DNA from: an uncultured Lachnospiraceae bacterium
Lineage (GTDB): Bacteria; Bacillota; Clostridia; Lachnospirales; Lachnospiraceae
Assembly: GCA_910585765.1 (NCBI GenBank)
Contig: CAJUES010000047.1
Coordinates: forward strand, 1 to 27,018
Reading direction: 5' to 3'
Length of the DNA stretch: 27,018 nt
Shown in pieces: positions 13,847 to 21,908 of the stretch. The notes beneath the pieces are model-generated. The model was given only the letters and a program-made list of their open reading frames with translations. It was not told the origin of the DNA and searched no databases. The first letter of the stretch is position 1. Each line of letters begins with the position of its first letter. The position numbers and the translations under genes are program-made.

Positions 13847-14794
13847 ATGGGCAAGTATTGTTTTGGTGTGGACCTGGGTGGAACAACGGTAAAGATCGGT
13901 CTGTTTGACACGGAGGGGAACGTGCTCGAGAAGTGGGAGATACCGACCAGAAAAGAGGAGAACGGCAGCAGGATTCTCCCCGATATCGCAAAGGCGATCC
14001 TTGATAAGGCGGCGGAGAAGGACATTGCGAAGGAAGATGTTGCCGGCGTCGGGATCGGTGTTCCGGGACCTGTGGACGATAATGGCGTCGTACATAAGGC
14101 AGTCAATCTCGGCTGGGGCGTGATCAACATCAACGAGACGCTCGGCGGGATGCTGCAGATGCCGGTGAAAGCCGGAAATGACGCGAATGTGGCGGCGCTC
14201 GGCGAGATGTGGTGCGGCGGCGGAAAGGGCTGTACCAACATGGTGCTCGCCACGCTCGGCACAGGTGTCGGCGGCGGCATCATCGTCAACGGAAAGATGG
14301 TGACAGGATCGACCGGCGCAGGCGGGGAGATCGGTCACATCCACATCGAGGACAATGAGCCGGATGCGTGCGGCTGCGGCAACCACGGATGTCTCGAGCA
14401 GTACGCTTCCGCGACAGGCGTGGTGCGCCTGGCTGAGAGAAAGCTGGCGTCATCGGACAAAGACAGCGTGCTCAGGGCTGCAAAGGAGCGCGGAGGGCTC
14501 AGTGCAAAGGCGGTGTTCGATGCCGTGAAGGAGGGCGACGAGCTCGCCTGCGAGATCGCAGAGCAGTTTGGCGATTACCTCGGAAAGGGATTTGCCGCGA
14601 TCGCGGGCGTTGTCAATCCGGAGGTGTTCGTCCTCGGCGGCGGTGTGTCCAGGGCAGGCGGGATCCTGTGTGAATACGTCTCGAAATATTACACAAAATA
14701 TGTATTCCAGGGCTCTAAGGATGCGCAGTTCAAGCTTGCGACGCTCGGAAACGACGCCGGGATCTACGGCGCGGCGAAGCTGGTATTAGAATAG
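13847..14794 (+). CDS. glcK: ROK-family glucokinase
   Basis: Phosphorylates glucose (or a related sugar) with ATP. The chosen ATG 13847 follows AAGGAG and begins MGKYCFGVDLGGTTVKIG, the ATP-binding phosphate motif. Further motifs: GIGVPGPVDDNG, the catalytic region NDANVAALGEMWCGGG, ATLGTGVGGGIIVNG, GEIGHIHIE, and the zinc-binding ROK signature CGCGNHGCLEQYAS. Length (315) is usual. The open frame extends upstream to 13583 inside hprK, but that part is a shadow of hprK. The murB start follows 17 bases downstream. Confidence 0.93.
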   Translation: MGKYCFGVDLGGTTVKIGLFDTEGNVLEKWEIPTRKEENGSRILPDIAKAILDKAAEKDIAKEDVAGVGIGVPGPVDDNGVVHKAVNLGWGVININETLGGMLQMPVKAGNDANVAALGEMWCGGGKGCTNMVLATLGTGVGGGIIVNGKMVTGSTGAGGEIGHIHIEDNEPDACGCGNHGCLEQYASATGVVRLAERKLASSDKDSVLRAAKERGGLSAKAVFDAVKEGDELACEIAEQFGDYLGKGFAAIAGVVNPEVFVLGGGVSRAGGILCEYVSKYYTKYVFQGSKDAQFKLATLGNDAGIYGAAKLVLE

Positions 14795-14811
14795 AATCAA
14801 GAGGTAATCGT

Positions 14812-15771
14812 TTGAAAGCGTTTGATGACAAAGCAAAACAAAAACTCTACCAAAGACTGTCCGGCATCCTGGCGCCGGAGCAAATACATGTAAATGAAAA
14901 AATGTCAGCTCACACCACCTTCCGCGTGGGTGGTGAAGCTGACATCTTTGTAGAGATCAGGACCGCGGCGCAGCTCCGAAATGCGGTCGCGACGCTGGGG
15001 GCAGAGGGATTTTGTGAGCCGGGAAAGGATTATTTCATCCTCGGCAACGGCAGCAACGTGCTCGTCAGCGACAGCGGCATCAGGGGCATCGTGCTCCATC
15101 TGTCAAAGGAATACGGAAAGATCGCGCCGGACGGCGCATCGCACCTTGTCTGCGAGGCGGGGGCATCGCTCGCGGCGATCGCGCAAAAGGCGTGCGAGTG
15201 CGGACTGACCGGATTTGAGTTTGCGGCGGGGATCCCGGGAAGCCTCGGCGGTGCGATCGTCATGAATGCGGGCGCGTATGACGGGGAGATGCGCCATGTC
15301 GTGGAGCGCGTGCGGCTGATGGCGCCCGACGGCACGATCACTGAAAAAAATACGGAGGAGATGCACTTCTCGTACAGACACAGCATCTTAAAAGAGGAGC
15401 CGCTGATCGTCGTCGACGCCCGCATCGCGCTGTCCCCGGGCAGCCGGCAGGACATCAGGGCGAAGATGGAGGAGCTGGCGGCGAGGAGACGCGAAAAACA
15501 GCCGCTGGAATATCCGAGTGCAGGCTCCACCTTCAAGAGACCTGCAGGGCACTTTGCAGCGAAGCTGATCGACGATGCGGGACTGCGGGGGTACTCGGTA
15601 GGCGGGGCGCAGGTTTCCGAGAAGCACTGCGGATTTGTCGTGAACAGAGGAGGAGCCACGGCGGCGGATATCTACACGCTGATCGCACAGGTGCAGGAGC
15701 GTGTGGCGCAGTCGAGCCGGGTTTCGATCGAGCCGGAGGTCATTTTGCTCGGTTTTGGTGAGAAAGGGTGA
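14812..15771 (+). CDS. murB: UDP-N-acetylenolpyruvoylglucosamine reductase
   Basis: FAD-dependent second step in making UDP-N-acetylmuramate for peptidoglycan. The TTG start at 14812 follows AGAGGTAAT. FAD-binding motifs include HTTFRVGGEADIF (about 34-46), ILGNGSNVLVSDSGIRG, GFEFAAGIPGSLGGAIVMNAG, then YRHSILK. The active-site region is YPSAGSTFKRPAGHFAAKL, and GYSVGGAQVSEKHCGFVVN follows, typical of type IIB MurB. The stop overlaps a possible GTG start of rapZ, so coupling is likely. A strong in-gene inverted repeat at 14904-14943 is described separately. Confidence 0.96.
   Translation: MKAFDDKAKQKLYQRLSGILAPEQIHVNEKMSAHTTFRVGGEADIFVEIRTAAQLRNAVATLGAEGFCEPGKDYFILGNGSNVLVSDSGIRGIVLHLSKEYGKIAPDGASHLVCEAGASLAAIAQKACECGLTGFEFAAGIPGSLGGAIVMNAGAYDGEMRHVVERVRLMAPDGTITEKNTEEMHFSYRHSILKEEPLIVVDARIALSPGSRQDIRAKMEELAARRREKQPLEYPSAGSTFKRPAGHFAAKLIDDAGLRGYSVGGAQVSEKHCGFVVNRGGATAADIYTLIAQVQERVAQSSRVSIEPEVILLGFGEKG
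14904..14943 (+). repeat. Inverted repeat inside the start of murB
   Basis: GTCAGCT (14904-14910) pairs with AGCTGAC (14937-14943), and CACCACC (14913-14919) with GGTGGTG (14929-14935), giving a 14-pair stem with a small internal loop and a 9-base top loop. It covers the codons for SAHTTFRVGGEADI, a conserved FAD-site motif, so codon choice created part of the symmetry. Confidence 0.7.
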
Positions 15772-15776
15772 TACAA

Positions 15777-16628
15777 ATGAGATTTGTGATAGTTACAGGC
15801 ATGAGCGGCGGCGGGAAATCGACCGCCATGAAAATGCTTGAGGACGCGGGGTACTACTGCGCGGACAATATGCCGGTGCCTTTGATCGAGAAGTTCATGG
15901 AGCTTCTGGCAATGCCGGACAACGGGATCCTCAAGGTAGCGCTCGGGCTTGACGTCAGGGCAGACCAGTCCTTCGAGGATGTCAACCAGCTCGTGGCGCG
16001 CCTGCGGGAGACATATACCTTTGAGATCCTGTTCCTCGAAGCGGCGGACAATATACTGCTCAAGCGCTACAAGGAGTCGCGGCGCGTCCACCCGCTGTCT
16101 GTCGACGCCGATCTGATGAGCGGGATCACGAGGGAGCGCGCGCTGCTTGCGAGCATCAAGCAGGCGGCGGACTATGTGCTCGACACGACCAACCTGCTGA
16201 CAAGGGAGTTGAAGGCGGAGCTCGACCGGATCTTTGTCAGCAACCAGGCGTACAACAGCCTGATGGTCAATGTCATGTCCTTTGGCTTTAAGCATGGCAT
16301 CCCGCAGGACGCGGACCTGGTGTTCGACGTGCGCTTTCTGCCCAATCCGTTTTACATCGACGAACTCAAGCAGAAGACAGGGCTTGACCGGGAGGTGCAG
16401 GACTATGTTATGGGCTTTCCGGAGGCGCACGAGTTTGTGGACAAACTGACGGATATGGTCAATTTCCTGATCCCGCACTATATTAATGAAGGAAAGTACC
16501 AGCTTGTCATCGCGATCGGCTGCACGGGCGGCCAGCACAGGAGCGTGACACTTGCGGGGGAGCTTTACAACCGTCTCAAGGACAAGGGCGATTATGGGCT
16601 CACACTCCGGCACAGAGATACCAAATAA
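15777..16628 (+). CDS. rapZ: RNase adapter RapZ (YvcJ family)
   Basis: P-loop NTPase-like protein; in E. coli RapZ senses glucosamine-6-phosphate and guides decay of GlmZ, and in Bacillus YvcJ has nucleotide hydrolase activity and affects competence. The 283-residue chain starts at ATG 15777 with MRFVIVTGMSGGGKSTAMKM (Walker A). It contains the conserved DVRFLPNPFY and IAIGCTGGQHRSVTLAGEL motifs in the C-terminal half. A GTG at 15768 overlapping murB is an alternative start. Located directly between murB and whiA. The usual yvcK/glmR neighbour is not between rapZ and whiA here. Confidence 0.95.
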   Translation: MRFVIVTGMSGGGKSTAMKMLEDAGYYCADNMPVPLIEKFMELLAMPDNGILKVALGLDVRADQSFEDVNQLVARLRETYTFEILFLEAADNILLKRYKESRRVHPLSVDADLMSGITRERALLASIKQAADYVLDTTNLLTRELKAELDRIFVSNQAYNSLMVNVMSFGFKHGIPQDADLVFDVRFLPNPFYIDELKQKTGLDREVQDYVMGFPEAHEFVDKLTDMVNFLIPHYINEGKYQLVIAIGCTGGQHRSVTLAGELYNRLKDKGDYGLTLRHRDTK

Positions 16629-16668
16629 ACTTTACAGATATCCATAAGAGCAAGATAAGAGGTGGCTT

Positions 16669-17580
16669 ATGTCTTTTTCAGGAGAGGTAAAGGAAGAGCT
16701 TGGCAGGATCGAGAACGGCGCGAGGCATTGTCAGATCGCGGAGCTGGCGTCGATCCTGCTCTACTGCGGCGCCGTCAGGACAGATGCATCGGGTGCCAGG
16801 GTCATTGAGATCCAGTCGGAAGCTCCGTCTGTGGCGGCAAGGTGCCGTATGCTCCTTGAGAGGCTGCAGCTGGCGGAGGAGTGCGCTTTCGGGGACGCGC
16901 GGAACCGCGGGGGGCTGTATCTGGGAAAAAATGACAGCAGTATCATCGACAAGGCGCTGCAGACCATCAAATACCGGGAGGGCGACAGTGTTGTCAACCC
17001 GCTTGTGATGAAGAGCCTGTGCTGTAAGCGCGCCTGTCTGCGGGGCGCTTTTCTGAGTGTCGGTTCCATGAGCAACCCGGAGAAGGGGTATCACCTGGAA
17101 TTTGTGTGCAATGACACACAGCAGGCGGAACAGCTCGTGGACACATTGGCGTGCTATGAGATACACGCAAAGATCGTGGTGCGGAAAAAGTATCAGGTCG
17201 TATATATCAAGGAGAGCGAGGAGATCGTCGCGCTGTTAAATGTCATCGGGGCGCATATCGCATTGATGAACCTTGAAAATCTGCGGATACTAAAAGACAT
17301 GCGCAATTCGATCAACCGCAAAGTCAACTGCGAGGCGGCGAACATCACAAAGACAGTGAACGCGGCGGCAAAGCAGATCGACGACATCGAATATATCAAG
17401 GTGCACTACGGCTTTGACAATCTGGCGGACAATCTGCGGCAGGTCGCAGAGCTTCGCCTCGAATATCCGGATGCCACGCTAAAGGAGCTCGGGGGATATC
17501 TGAATCCCACAGTGGGCAAATCAGGAGTGAACCACAGGCTGAGAAAACTGAGTGAGCTGGCGGAGAAGCTGAGGAACTGA
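16669..17580 (+). CDS. whiA: DNA-binding protein WhiA
   Basis: A 303-residue protein with an N-terminal LAGLIDADG homing-endonuclease-like fold (catalytically dead in the family) and a C-terminal helix-turn-helix. Visible features are SFSGEVKEELGRI at the start, CKRACLRGAFLSVGSMSNPEKGYH, and the C-terminal HTH LRLEYPDATLKELGGYLNP followed by GKSGVNHRLRKL. WhiA controls sporulation in actinomycetes and affects division and chromosome segregation in Firmicutes. Ribosome site AGAGGTGG. Follows rapZ by 40 bases and is probably co-transcribed. Confidence 0.96.
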   Translation: MSFSGEVKEELGRIENGARHCQIAELASILLYCGAVRTDASGARVIEIQSEAPSVAARCRMLLERLQLAEECAFGDARNRGGLYLGKNDSSIIDKALQTIKYREGDSVVNPLVMKSLCCKRACLRGAFLSVGSMSNPEKGYHLEFVCNDTQQAEQLVDTLACYEIHAKIVVRKKYQVVYIKESEEIVALLNVIGAHIALMNLENLRILKDMRNSINRKVNCEAANITKTVNAAAKQIDDIEYIKVHYGFDNLADNLRQVAELRLEYPDATLKELGGYLNPTVGKSGVNHRLRKLSELAEKLRN

Positions 17581-17640
17581 CGGGAGATGCGGGTGTCTGC
17601 TGACGCCTCCTTAGAGGGAATAATGACATGGAGAGTTGAT

Positions 17641-18555
17641 ATGAAAAAAGCATTGTTTATATTGAATCCACATTCCGGCAAAGGGCAGATCAGGAATCAT
17701 CTGCTGGAGATCGTGGATATACTGGTAAAGGATGGATACGAGGTGACGGTCTACCCCACACAGGAACAGGGCGATGCGAGCCGCGCCATGCGGGAGCGCA
17801 AAAAGAGCTATGAGCTGATCGTGTGCAGCGGCGGCGACGGGACGCTCGACGAGATCGTGACGGGGATGATGCAGTCCGGCTTCAAGACGACGATCGGCTA
17901 TATCCCGGCGGGGAGCACCAATGATTTTGCCAACAGCCTGAGGATTTCGTCCACCATGAAAAAGGCGGCGGAGACCGTGGTGAACGGCACTGTGTTTTCC
18001 TGCGATGTGGGCAGGTTTAACGATGATGTTTTTGTGTATATTGCGGCATTTGGACTGTTCACGGAGGTTTCGTACGGCACGCGCCAGGAGATGAAAAATA
18101 TGCTGGGGCATATGGCGTACCTTTTGGAGGGCGTCAAGCATCTGCAGAATATCAAGTCCTATCACTTAAAAGTGACAAGCGTGTCGGAAAATGGCGAGAC
18201 GACGGTGATCGAGGACAATTTCGTCTACGGCATGGTCACGAACTCCTACTCCGTGGGCGGCTTCAAGAGCATTGCGGGAAACGTCTTTAAGGGAAAGATC
18301 GCGCTGGATGACGGGCTGTTTGAGGTGACGCTGATCAGGACGCCCAGGAACCCGATGGAGCTCAACTCGATACTGGCTGCGCTTGCGATCCAGAATATCG
18401 ACACCCAGTACATGTACAGCTTCAAGTCCGGCAGGCTGGTCATCGAGTCCGAGGAGGAGATCGCATGGACGCTTGATGGGGAGTTTGGCGGCACACATAC
18501 GCAAGTCACGCTCACGAACGAGAAGCGGGCGATGGATATCATGGTGAAGGAATAA
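17641..18555 (+). CDS. Diacylglycerol/lipid kinase family protein (DagK/YegS-like)
   Basis: ATP-dependent lipid kinase of the DagK/LCB5/YegS family, acting at the inner membrane face. The 304-residue chain begins MKKALFILNPHSGKGQIRNH and has the nucleotide-binding GGDGT motif at 64-68 in CSGGDGTLDEIVTG, then YIPAGSTNDFANSLRI, and the C-terminal domain with GGFKSIAGNVFKGKIALDDG and WTLDGEFGG. I chose ATG 17641 because the core fold starts there and GGAGAG lies upstream; ATG 17623 is a possible alternative. It may recycle diacylglycerol from lipoteichoic acid synthesis or act on another lipid. Located between whiA and the spoIID-like gene. Confidence 0.93.
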   Translation: MKKALFILNPHSGKGQIRNHLLEIVDILVKDGYEVTVYPTQEQGDASRAMRERKKSYELIVCSGGDGTLDEIVTGMMQSGFKTTIGYIPAGSTNDFANSLRISSTMKKAAETVVNGTVFSCDVGRFNDDVFVYIAAFGLFTEVSYGTRQEMKNMLGHMAYLLEGVKHLQNIKSYHLKVTSVSENGETTVIEDNFVYGMVTNSYSVGGFKSIAGNVFKGKIALDDGLFEVTLIRTPRNPMELNSILAALAIQNIDTQYMYSFKSGRLVIESEEEIAWTLDGEFGGTHTQVTLTNEKRAMDIMVKE

Positions 18556-18613
18556 AAGACAGCGAAGTGCATAAAGTAATAGTGAGCGTTTGCGCAGGGC
18601 AGGTGATCCGCCC

Positions 18614-19315
18614 GTGAGAAAGCTGACCGGGATCGTGATCTTTATCGTGAGCCTTCCCCTGATCGGGAGCATCCTGATCAAGCCGGATAAGCGTGTCTGG
18701 AAGGAAGACGAAGATGACACGAGTGTCATAAATGAGTGCTTTGAGATCGCTGTCAGGGAGGATGTCGGTACGTTTTATTACAAACCGGAGATCCTGACCG
18801 GGCTGATGATGTACCGGGCGGTACCGGGAGATACGATATTCAGCGGATCCGAGGATTACATTGTCAGGATCGACGAAGTGTGGGATCCCGAGCAGGAGTA
18901 TCTAAAGGCGCTCGCTATCGTGTGCCGCAGCAATATCGTGTACGCCTGGGAAGCCGGAAAGCGCCCGGATGTGCTCGATTTTGACAGGATGCAGTTCGAG
19001 GCGGCAGATTTTTACAGGATTGTTCAGACAAATGCTGTGTACGCCAGGGTGCTGGCGGACGAGAGCGGATGTATCAGATTAAATGAAATAAGGCGGGCAG
19101 TCGATGCCACGCAGGGAGCTGTGCTTACGAGAGATGGGAGAGTGATCACAGCTCCTTTTTTTACCACCATGCCGTCCGACATGCTCGTCTCGGAGCCGGG
19201 TGACGGGGACGGATTTTCCCTGAATTACGCGTATGAGCTGGCGGTCGAGGGCTATGATTTTTATGAGATTTTAAAGTACTTTTACGACGATTTCCGCATT
19301 ACTATTTACGAGTAA
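18614..19315 (+). CDS. spoIID: SpoIID-like protein, shortened and apparently non-catalytic
   Basis: SpoIID is the forespore-engulfment glycan lytic transglycosylase. Homologous pieces here are LKALAIVCRSNIVYAWE (for LKAQA.AARTY), then RRAVDATQGAVLTRDGRVI with APFFTT (for ITDAV.STQGK.LTYN and IEASFFS), and NYAYELAVEGYDFYEILKYF at the C terminus. An N-terminal membrane helix is visible (GIVIFIVSLPLIGSILI). The protein has 233 residues against about 340 in Bacillus: the middle of roughly 80-90 residues between the FFS-type motif and the C-terminal motif is absent. The catalytic Glu of the (A/S)EMP motif is replaced (MMYRAVPG), and the GHGVGMSQYG loop is degenerate. I chose GTG 18614, preceded by AGGTGA, over an upstream TTG. 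It lies directly before the spoIIQ-like gene. Confidence 0.7.
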   Translation: MRKLTGIVIFIVSLPLIGSILIKPDKRVWKEDEDDTSVINECFEIAVREDVGTFYYKPEILTGLMMYRAVPGDTIFSGSEDYIVRIDEVWDPEQEYLKALAIVCRSNIVYAWEAGKRPDVLDFDRMQFEAADFYRIVQTNAVYARVLADESGCIRLNEIRRAVDATQGAVLTRDGRVITAPFFTTMPSDMLVSEPGDGDGFSLNYAYELAVEGYDFYEILKYFYDDFRITIYE

Positions 19316-19414
19316 ATCCATGAATAAAAACCTCCTAACGGGTCAATGCTATGGTAAAGGAACCAATACGCAAGGTTCCTTAGGCAAAGGGCTTGCCGGA
19401 AATGGAGGGAAAGG

Positions 19415-20320
19415 ATGAACAGACGAAACAACAAGCGTCCTGCCTTGCAGAAGGAGAAGATCAGTATCATCGCTGCATCTGTATTTGTGCTGTCGGCACT
19501 TACTCTTGCAGGCGTGTATATGTCATCGCAGGGCGACAGGCAAAAGGAAGAAAATCGCATAGATTTTGCAAAACTTGAACAGGAAAACATCACATCAGAG
19601 GAGGGCGGAAATACCGTTCTGCCAGACACCAGGTACGTGTCGGGAAAAGCGGAGTCCGATATCGAGACGAACAGGAAAACTCAGACAGACAGCCGGTTTA
19701 TCGATCCTGATATCTATGATCTGAGCGATAACAATGACATGGATGTCGATCCGGCGTTCACGGAAGCGAACTCCGGGCAGGTGGAAAATACCGTGCAGGA
19801 AAATACGACTGCAGGCACGGACAAGGCGGCTGTGTTTATGGAAGGTCAGGAGCAGGGACAGGAACAGGAGCTCGTGGCGGACACACCGCTGAATTTCTCG
19901 GACGAGGATTCCCTTGCACTCCCGATCATCGGGGATGTCCTGTTAGACTACAGCATGGACAAGGCAGTATATCATACTACAATGCAGCAGTACCGTTATA
20001 ATCCGTCACTCGTCGTCGCAGCGACTGAGGGACAGGATATCACAGCGGCGGCGGACGGCATCGTATCGGATGTGTACTACGATTCACAGACCGGAAACAC
20101 CATCCGTTTTGATCTCGGCAACGGCTATATGCTGACCTACGGGCAGCTCGACAGCATCGCTCTGAATCCGGGCGACAGGGTGTCCGCGGGCGATATCGTC
20201 GGAAAAGTAGCAAAGCCTACGATCTATTACACCGAGGAGGGGACGAACATTTATTATAAGCTTACGAAGGACGGGAAACCGGTCGATCCCCTGCACAGGT
20301 CATCCGGTGAGGAGCAATAA
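19415..20320 (+). CDS. spoIIQ: SpoIIQ-like membrane protein with a degenerate M23 (LytM) domain
   Basis: A 301-residue protein: short basic N terminus, one membrane helix (about 16-36, ISIIAASVFVLSALTLAGVY), a long extracellular linker rich in Gln/Glu/Asp/Asn (about 45-165), then an M23-type domain (GDVLLDYSMD to GKVAKPTIYYTEEG and IYYKLTKDGKPVDP). Active M23 enzymes have HxxxD and HxH; here the corresponding positions read YRYNPSLVVAATEGQ and YGQL, so the zinc ligands appear lost, as in Bacillus SpoIIQ. SpoIIQ works from the forespore side with SpoIIIAH across the septum during engulfment. GGAGGGAAAGG precedes the ATG. It follows the spoIID-like gene by 99 bases, an order seen in clostridia. 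Confidence 0.78.
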   Translation: MNRRNNKRPALQKEKISIIAASVFVLSALTLAGVYMSSQGDRQKEENRIDFAKLEQENITSEEGGNTVLPDTRYVSGKAESDIETNRKTQTDSRFIDPDIYDLSDNNDMDVDPAFTEANSGQVENTVQENTTAGTDKAAVFMEGQEQGQEQELVADTPLNFSDEDSLALPIIGDVLLDYSMDKAVYHTTMQQYRYNPSLVVAATEGQDITAAADGIVSDVYYDSQTGNTIRFDLGNGYMLTYGQLDSIALNPGDRVSAGDIVGKVAKPTIYYTEEGTNIYYKLTKDGKPVDPLHRSSGEEQ

Positions 20321-20347
20321 TCAGGAAGGGCATGGTCTTACGAAAAA

Positions 20348-21541
20348 ATGCTTTTATTGGAAAATGCGTCAATCCGCAGTATGAGTGATGCGATCCGTGG
20401 ACAATACCGGACAGATATCCTTGAGGGAAGTATACTTATCAAGGGCAAAAAGATCCTCGAGGTGTCCCCGCGAATCGAACTTCCTCAGTCTGCGGACTGC
20501 ATGAAAATAGATGTGAACCATCATCTGGTAATGCCGGGTCTTATCGAGGCGCACTGTCATATGGGTATCACCGAGGAGAAGAAGGGGCAGGAGGGCGATG
20601 ACTGCAATGAGACAGTCCATCCCGTCACCCCGATGCTCCGCGCGATCGATGCGATCAATACGATGGATGCCGCCTTTGCGGATGCGGTGAGAGCGGGCAT
20701 TACCTCTGCAAACATTGGTCCCGGCAGCGCAAACGTTGTCGGAGGCCAGTTTGCCGTCGTGAAGACGAGCGGGAGACGGATCGACGATCTGATCCTGAAA
20801 TTCCCCTCGGCGATGAAGGTCGCTTTCGGCGAGAATCCCAAGGTAAATTATGCCGGGATGAATACATCGCCCGTAACGCGCATGGCGATAGCCGGGATGC
20901 TCCGGGAAGAACTGGTGAATGCCAGATCCTATCTGGAGAAGCGCGATCGGGGGCAGACAGACTACAATCTTCACTATGAGGCGTGGCGCCCTGTGTTTGC
21001 GGGGGAGATCCCGCTAAAGGCACATGTGCACCGCGTGGATGACATATTCACGGCGATCCGCATTGCCAGAGAGTTTGAGCTCAATATGACACTCGACCAC
21101 TGCAGCGAGGGACATCTGATCGCGGAGGAGATCGTCGCGTCAGGCTTTCCGGCGGTCGTGGGACCAGACCTCACCACCCGCAACAAGATCGAGGTGCAGA
21201 ATGTGGCGTTCAAGACAGCCGGCATCCTTGCAAAAGCAGGCGTGACGGTGTCGGTCACAACAGACCATCCGGTGTCGCTGATCCAGTCCCTCCCGCTGTG
21301 TGTGGGCATGAGTGTCAAGCACGGGCTGCCGATGGAGGAGGGCTTTCGGGCGATGACGACCAACGCCGCAAAAATCTGCGGCGTGTCGGATCGGATCGGC
21401 AGCATAGAACCGGGAAAGGACGCGGATCTTGCCGTCTTTGACGGAAATCCCATGGAGGTGTTCACCGACACACTGATGACCATCATAGACGGGGAGATCG
21501 TGTACAGAAAAGACGGCACAAAAAGTCGGCTGCAGCAATAA
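20348..21541 (+). CDS. Amidohydrolase-family metal-dependent hydrolase
   Basis: A 397-residue TIM-barrel amidohydrolase. The metal-ligand motif HxH is at 69-71 (PGLIEAHCHMG); later ligands are probably in KAHVHRVDD, LDHCSEGH and the Asp of VTTDHPV. The N-terminal strand LLLENASIRSM and the C-terminal GSIEPGKDADLAVFDGNPME form the usual small domain. It is related to imidazolonepropionases and prolidase-like amidohydrolases, but the substrate is unknown. The segment EGDDCNETVHPVTPMLRAID resembles the clade with an in-frame linkage to exo-barrel residues. The ATG has no close ribosome site (the nearest purine-rich run is about 18 bases upstream), so the start is not certain. Immediately downstream of spoIIQ, 27 bases. 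Confidence 0.9.
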   Translation: MLLLENASIRSMSDAIRGQYRTDILEGSILIKGKKILEVSPRIELPQSADCMKIDVNHHLVMPGLIEAHCHMGITEEKKGQEGDDCNETVHPVTPMLRAIDAINTMDAAFADAVRAGITSANIGPGSANVVGGQFAVVKTSGRRIDDLILKFPSAMKVAFGENPKVNYAGMNTSPVTRMAIAGMLREELVNARSYLEKRDRGQTDYNLHYEAWRPVFAGEIPLKAHVHRVDDIFTAIRIAREFELNMTLDHCSEGHLIAEEIVASGFPAVVGPDLTTRNKIEVQNVAFKTAGILAKAGVTVSVTTDHPVSLIQSLPLCVGMSVKHGLPMEEGFRAMTTNAAKICGVSDRIGSIEPGKDADLAVFDGNPMEVFTDTLMTIIDGEIVYRKDGTKSRLQQ

Positions 21542-21703
21542 AACGGACGCGTGGCCAGCGAAAACGCGGTCAGCGGAGATCGGGCAGCGTGCCGTCCGCA
21601 GGGGCGGAAGCTGCCGTAAATCAAACGGATTGCATAAATTTATATGTGTTTACGATCAAAATATAGTGAAAATGATGAAAAGTAAAAATTGATTAAAAAC
21701 CAC

Positions 21704-21732
21704 TTTTCAAATCAATATATATGTTATATAAT
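21704..21732 (+). promoter_or_regulatory. Promoter upstream of the structured RNA and murI
   Basis: TTTTCA (21704-21709) and a perfect TATAAT (21727-21732) are separated by 17 bases in an AT-rich setting. The predicted start is near 21739. Confidence 0.7.
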
Positions 21733-21738
21733 ATAGAG

Positions 21739-21853
21739 AAGTATGATACGAAGTATCTACACGAAATCATTCAGCTTACATCGTATGCGAGTTTGACTCG
21801 CTATTCGCTCTCTCAATAACGCCCGCAAGTCTACATGGATTTGCGGGTATTTT
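21739..21853 (+). ncRNA. Candidate three-hairpin small RNA or murI leader
   Basis: From the predicted start to the T run is about 115 bases. Three perfect or near-perfect hairpins are visible: GATAC-GAA-GTATC (21745-21757), GCGAGT-TTG-ACTCGC (21787-21801) and the terminator CCCGCAAGTC-TACATG-GATTTGCGGG (21822-21847). A 17-codon frame from ATG 21744 ends at 21797 and could be a leader peptide, but it lacks a good ribosome site. It may be a free small RNA or an attenuator for murI. No known family is recognised. Confidence 0.5.
21822..21853 (+). terminator. Intrinsic terminator or attenuator
   Basis: A ten-pair stem (one G-T pair) with a six-base loop is followed by TATTTT. It lies about 280 bases before the murI start and 90 bases after the promoter. 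Confidence 0.8.
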
Positions 21854-21908
21854 ATGCGCAGCTCCGTGCAGCGGAAATATGCCGCAATGCGGCGCACGGG
21901 GCGCGCGG

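Noticed and set aside
15672..16613. 313-codon minus-strand open frame
   Set aside because: Antisense to rapZ, which has clear Walker A and C-terminal motifs; no domain is visible in the antisense frame.
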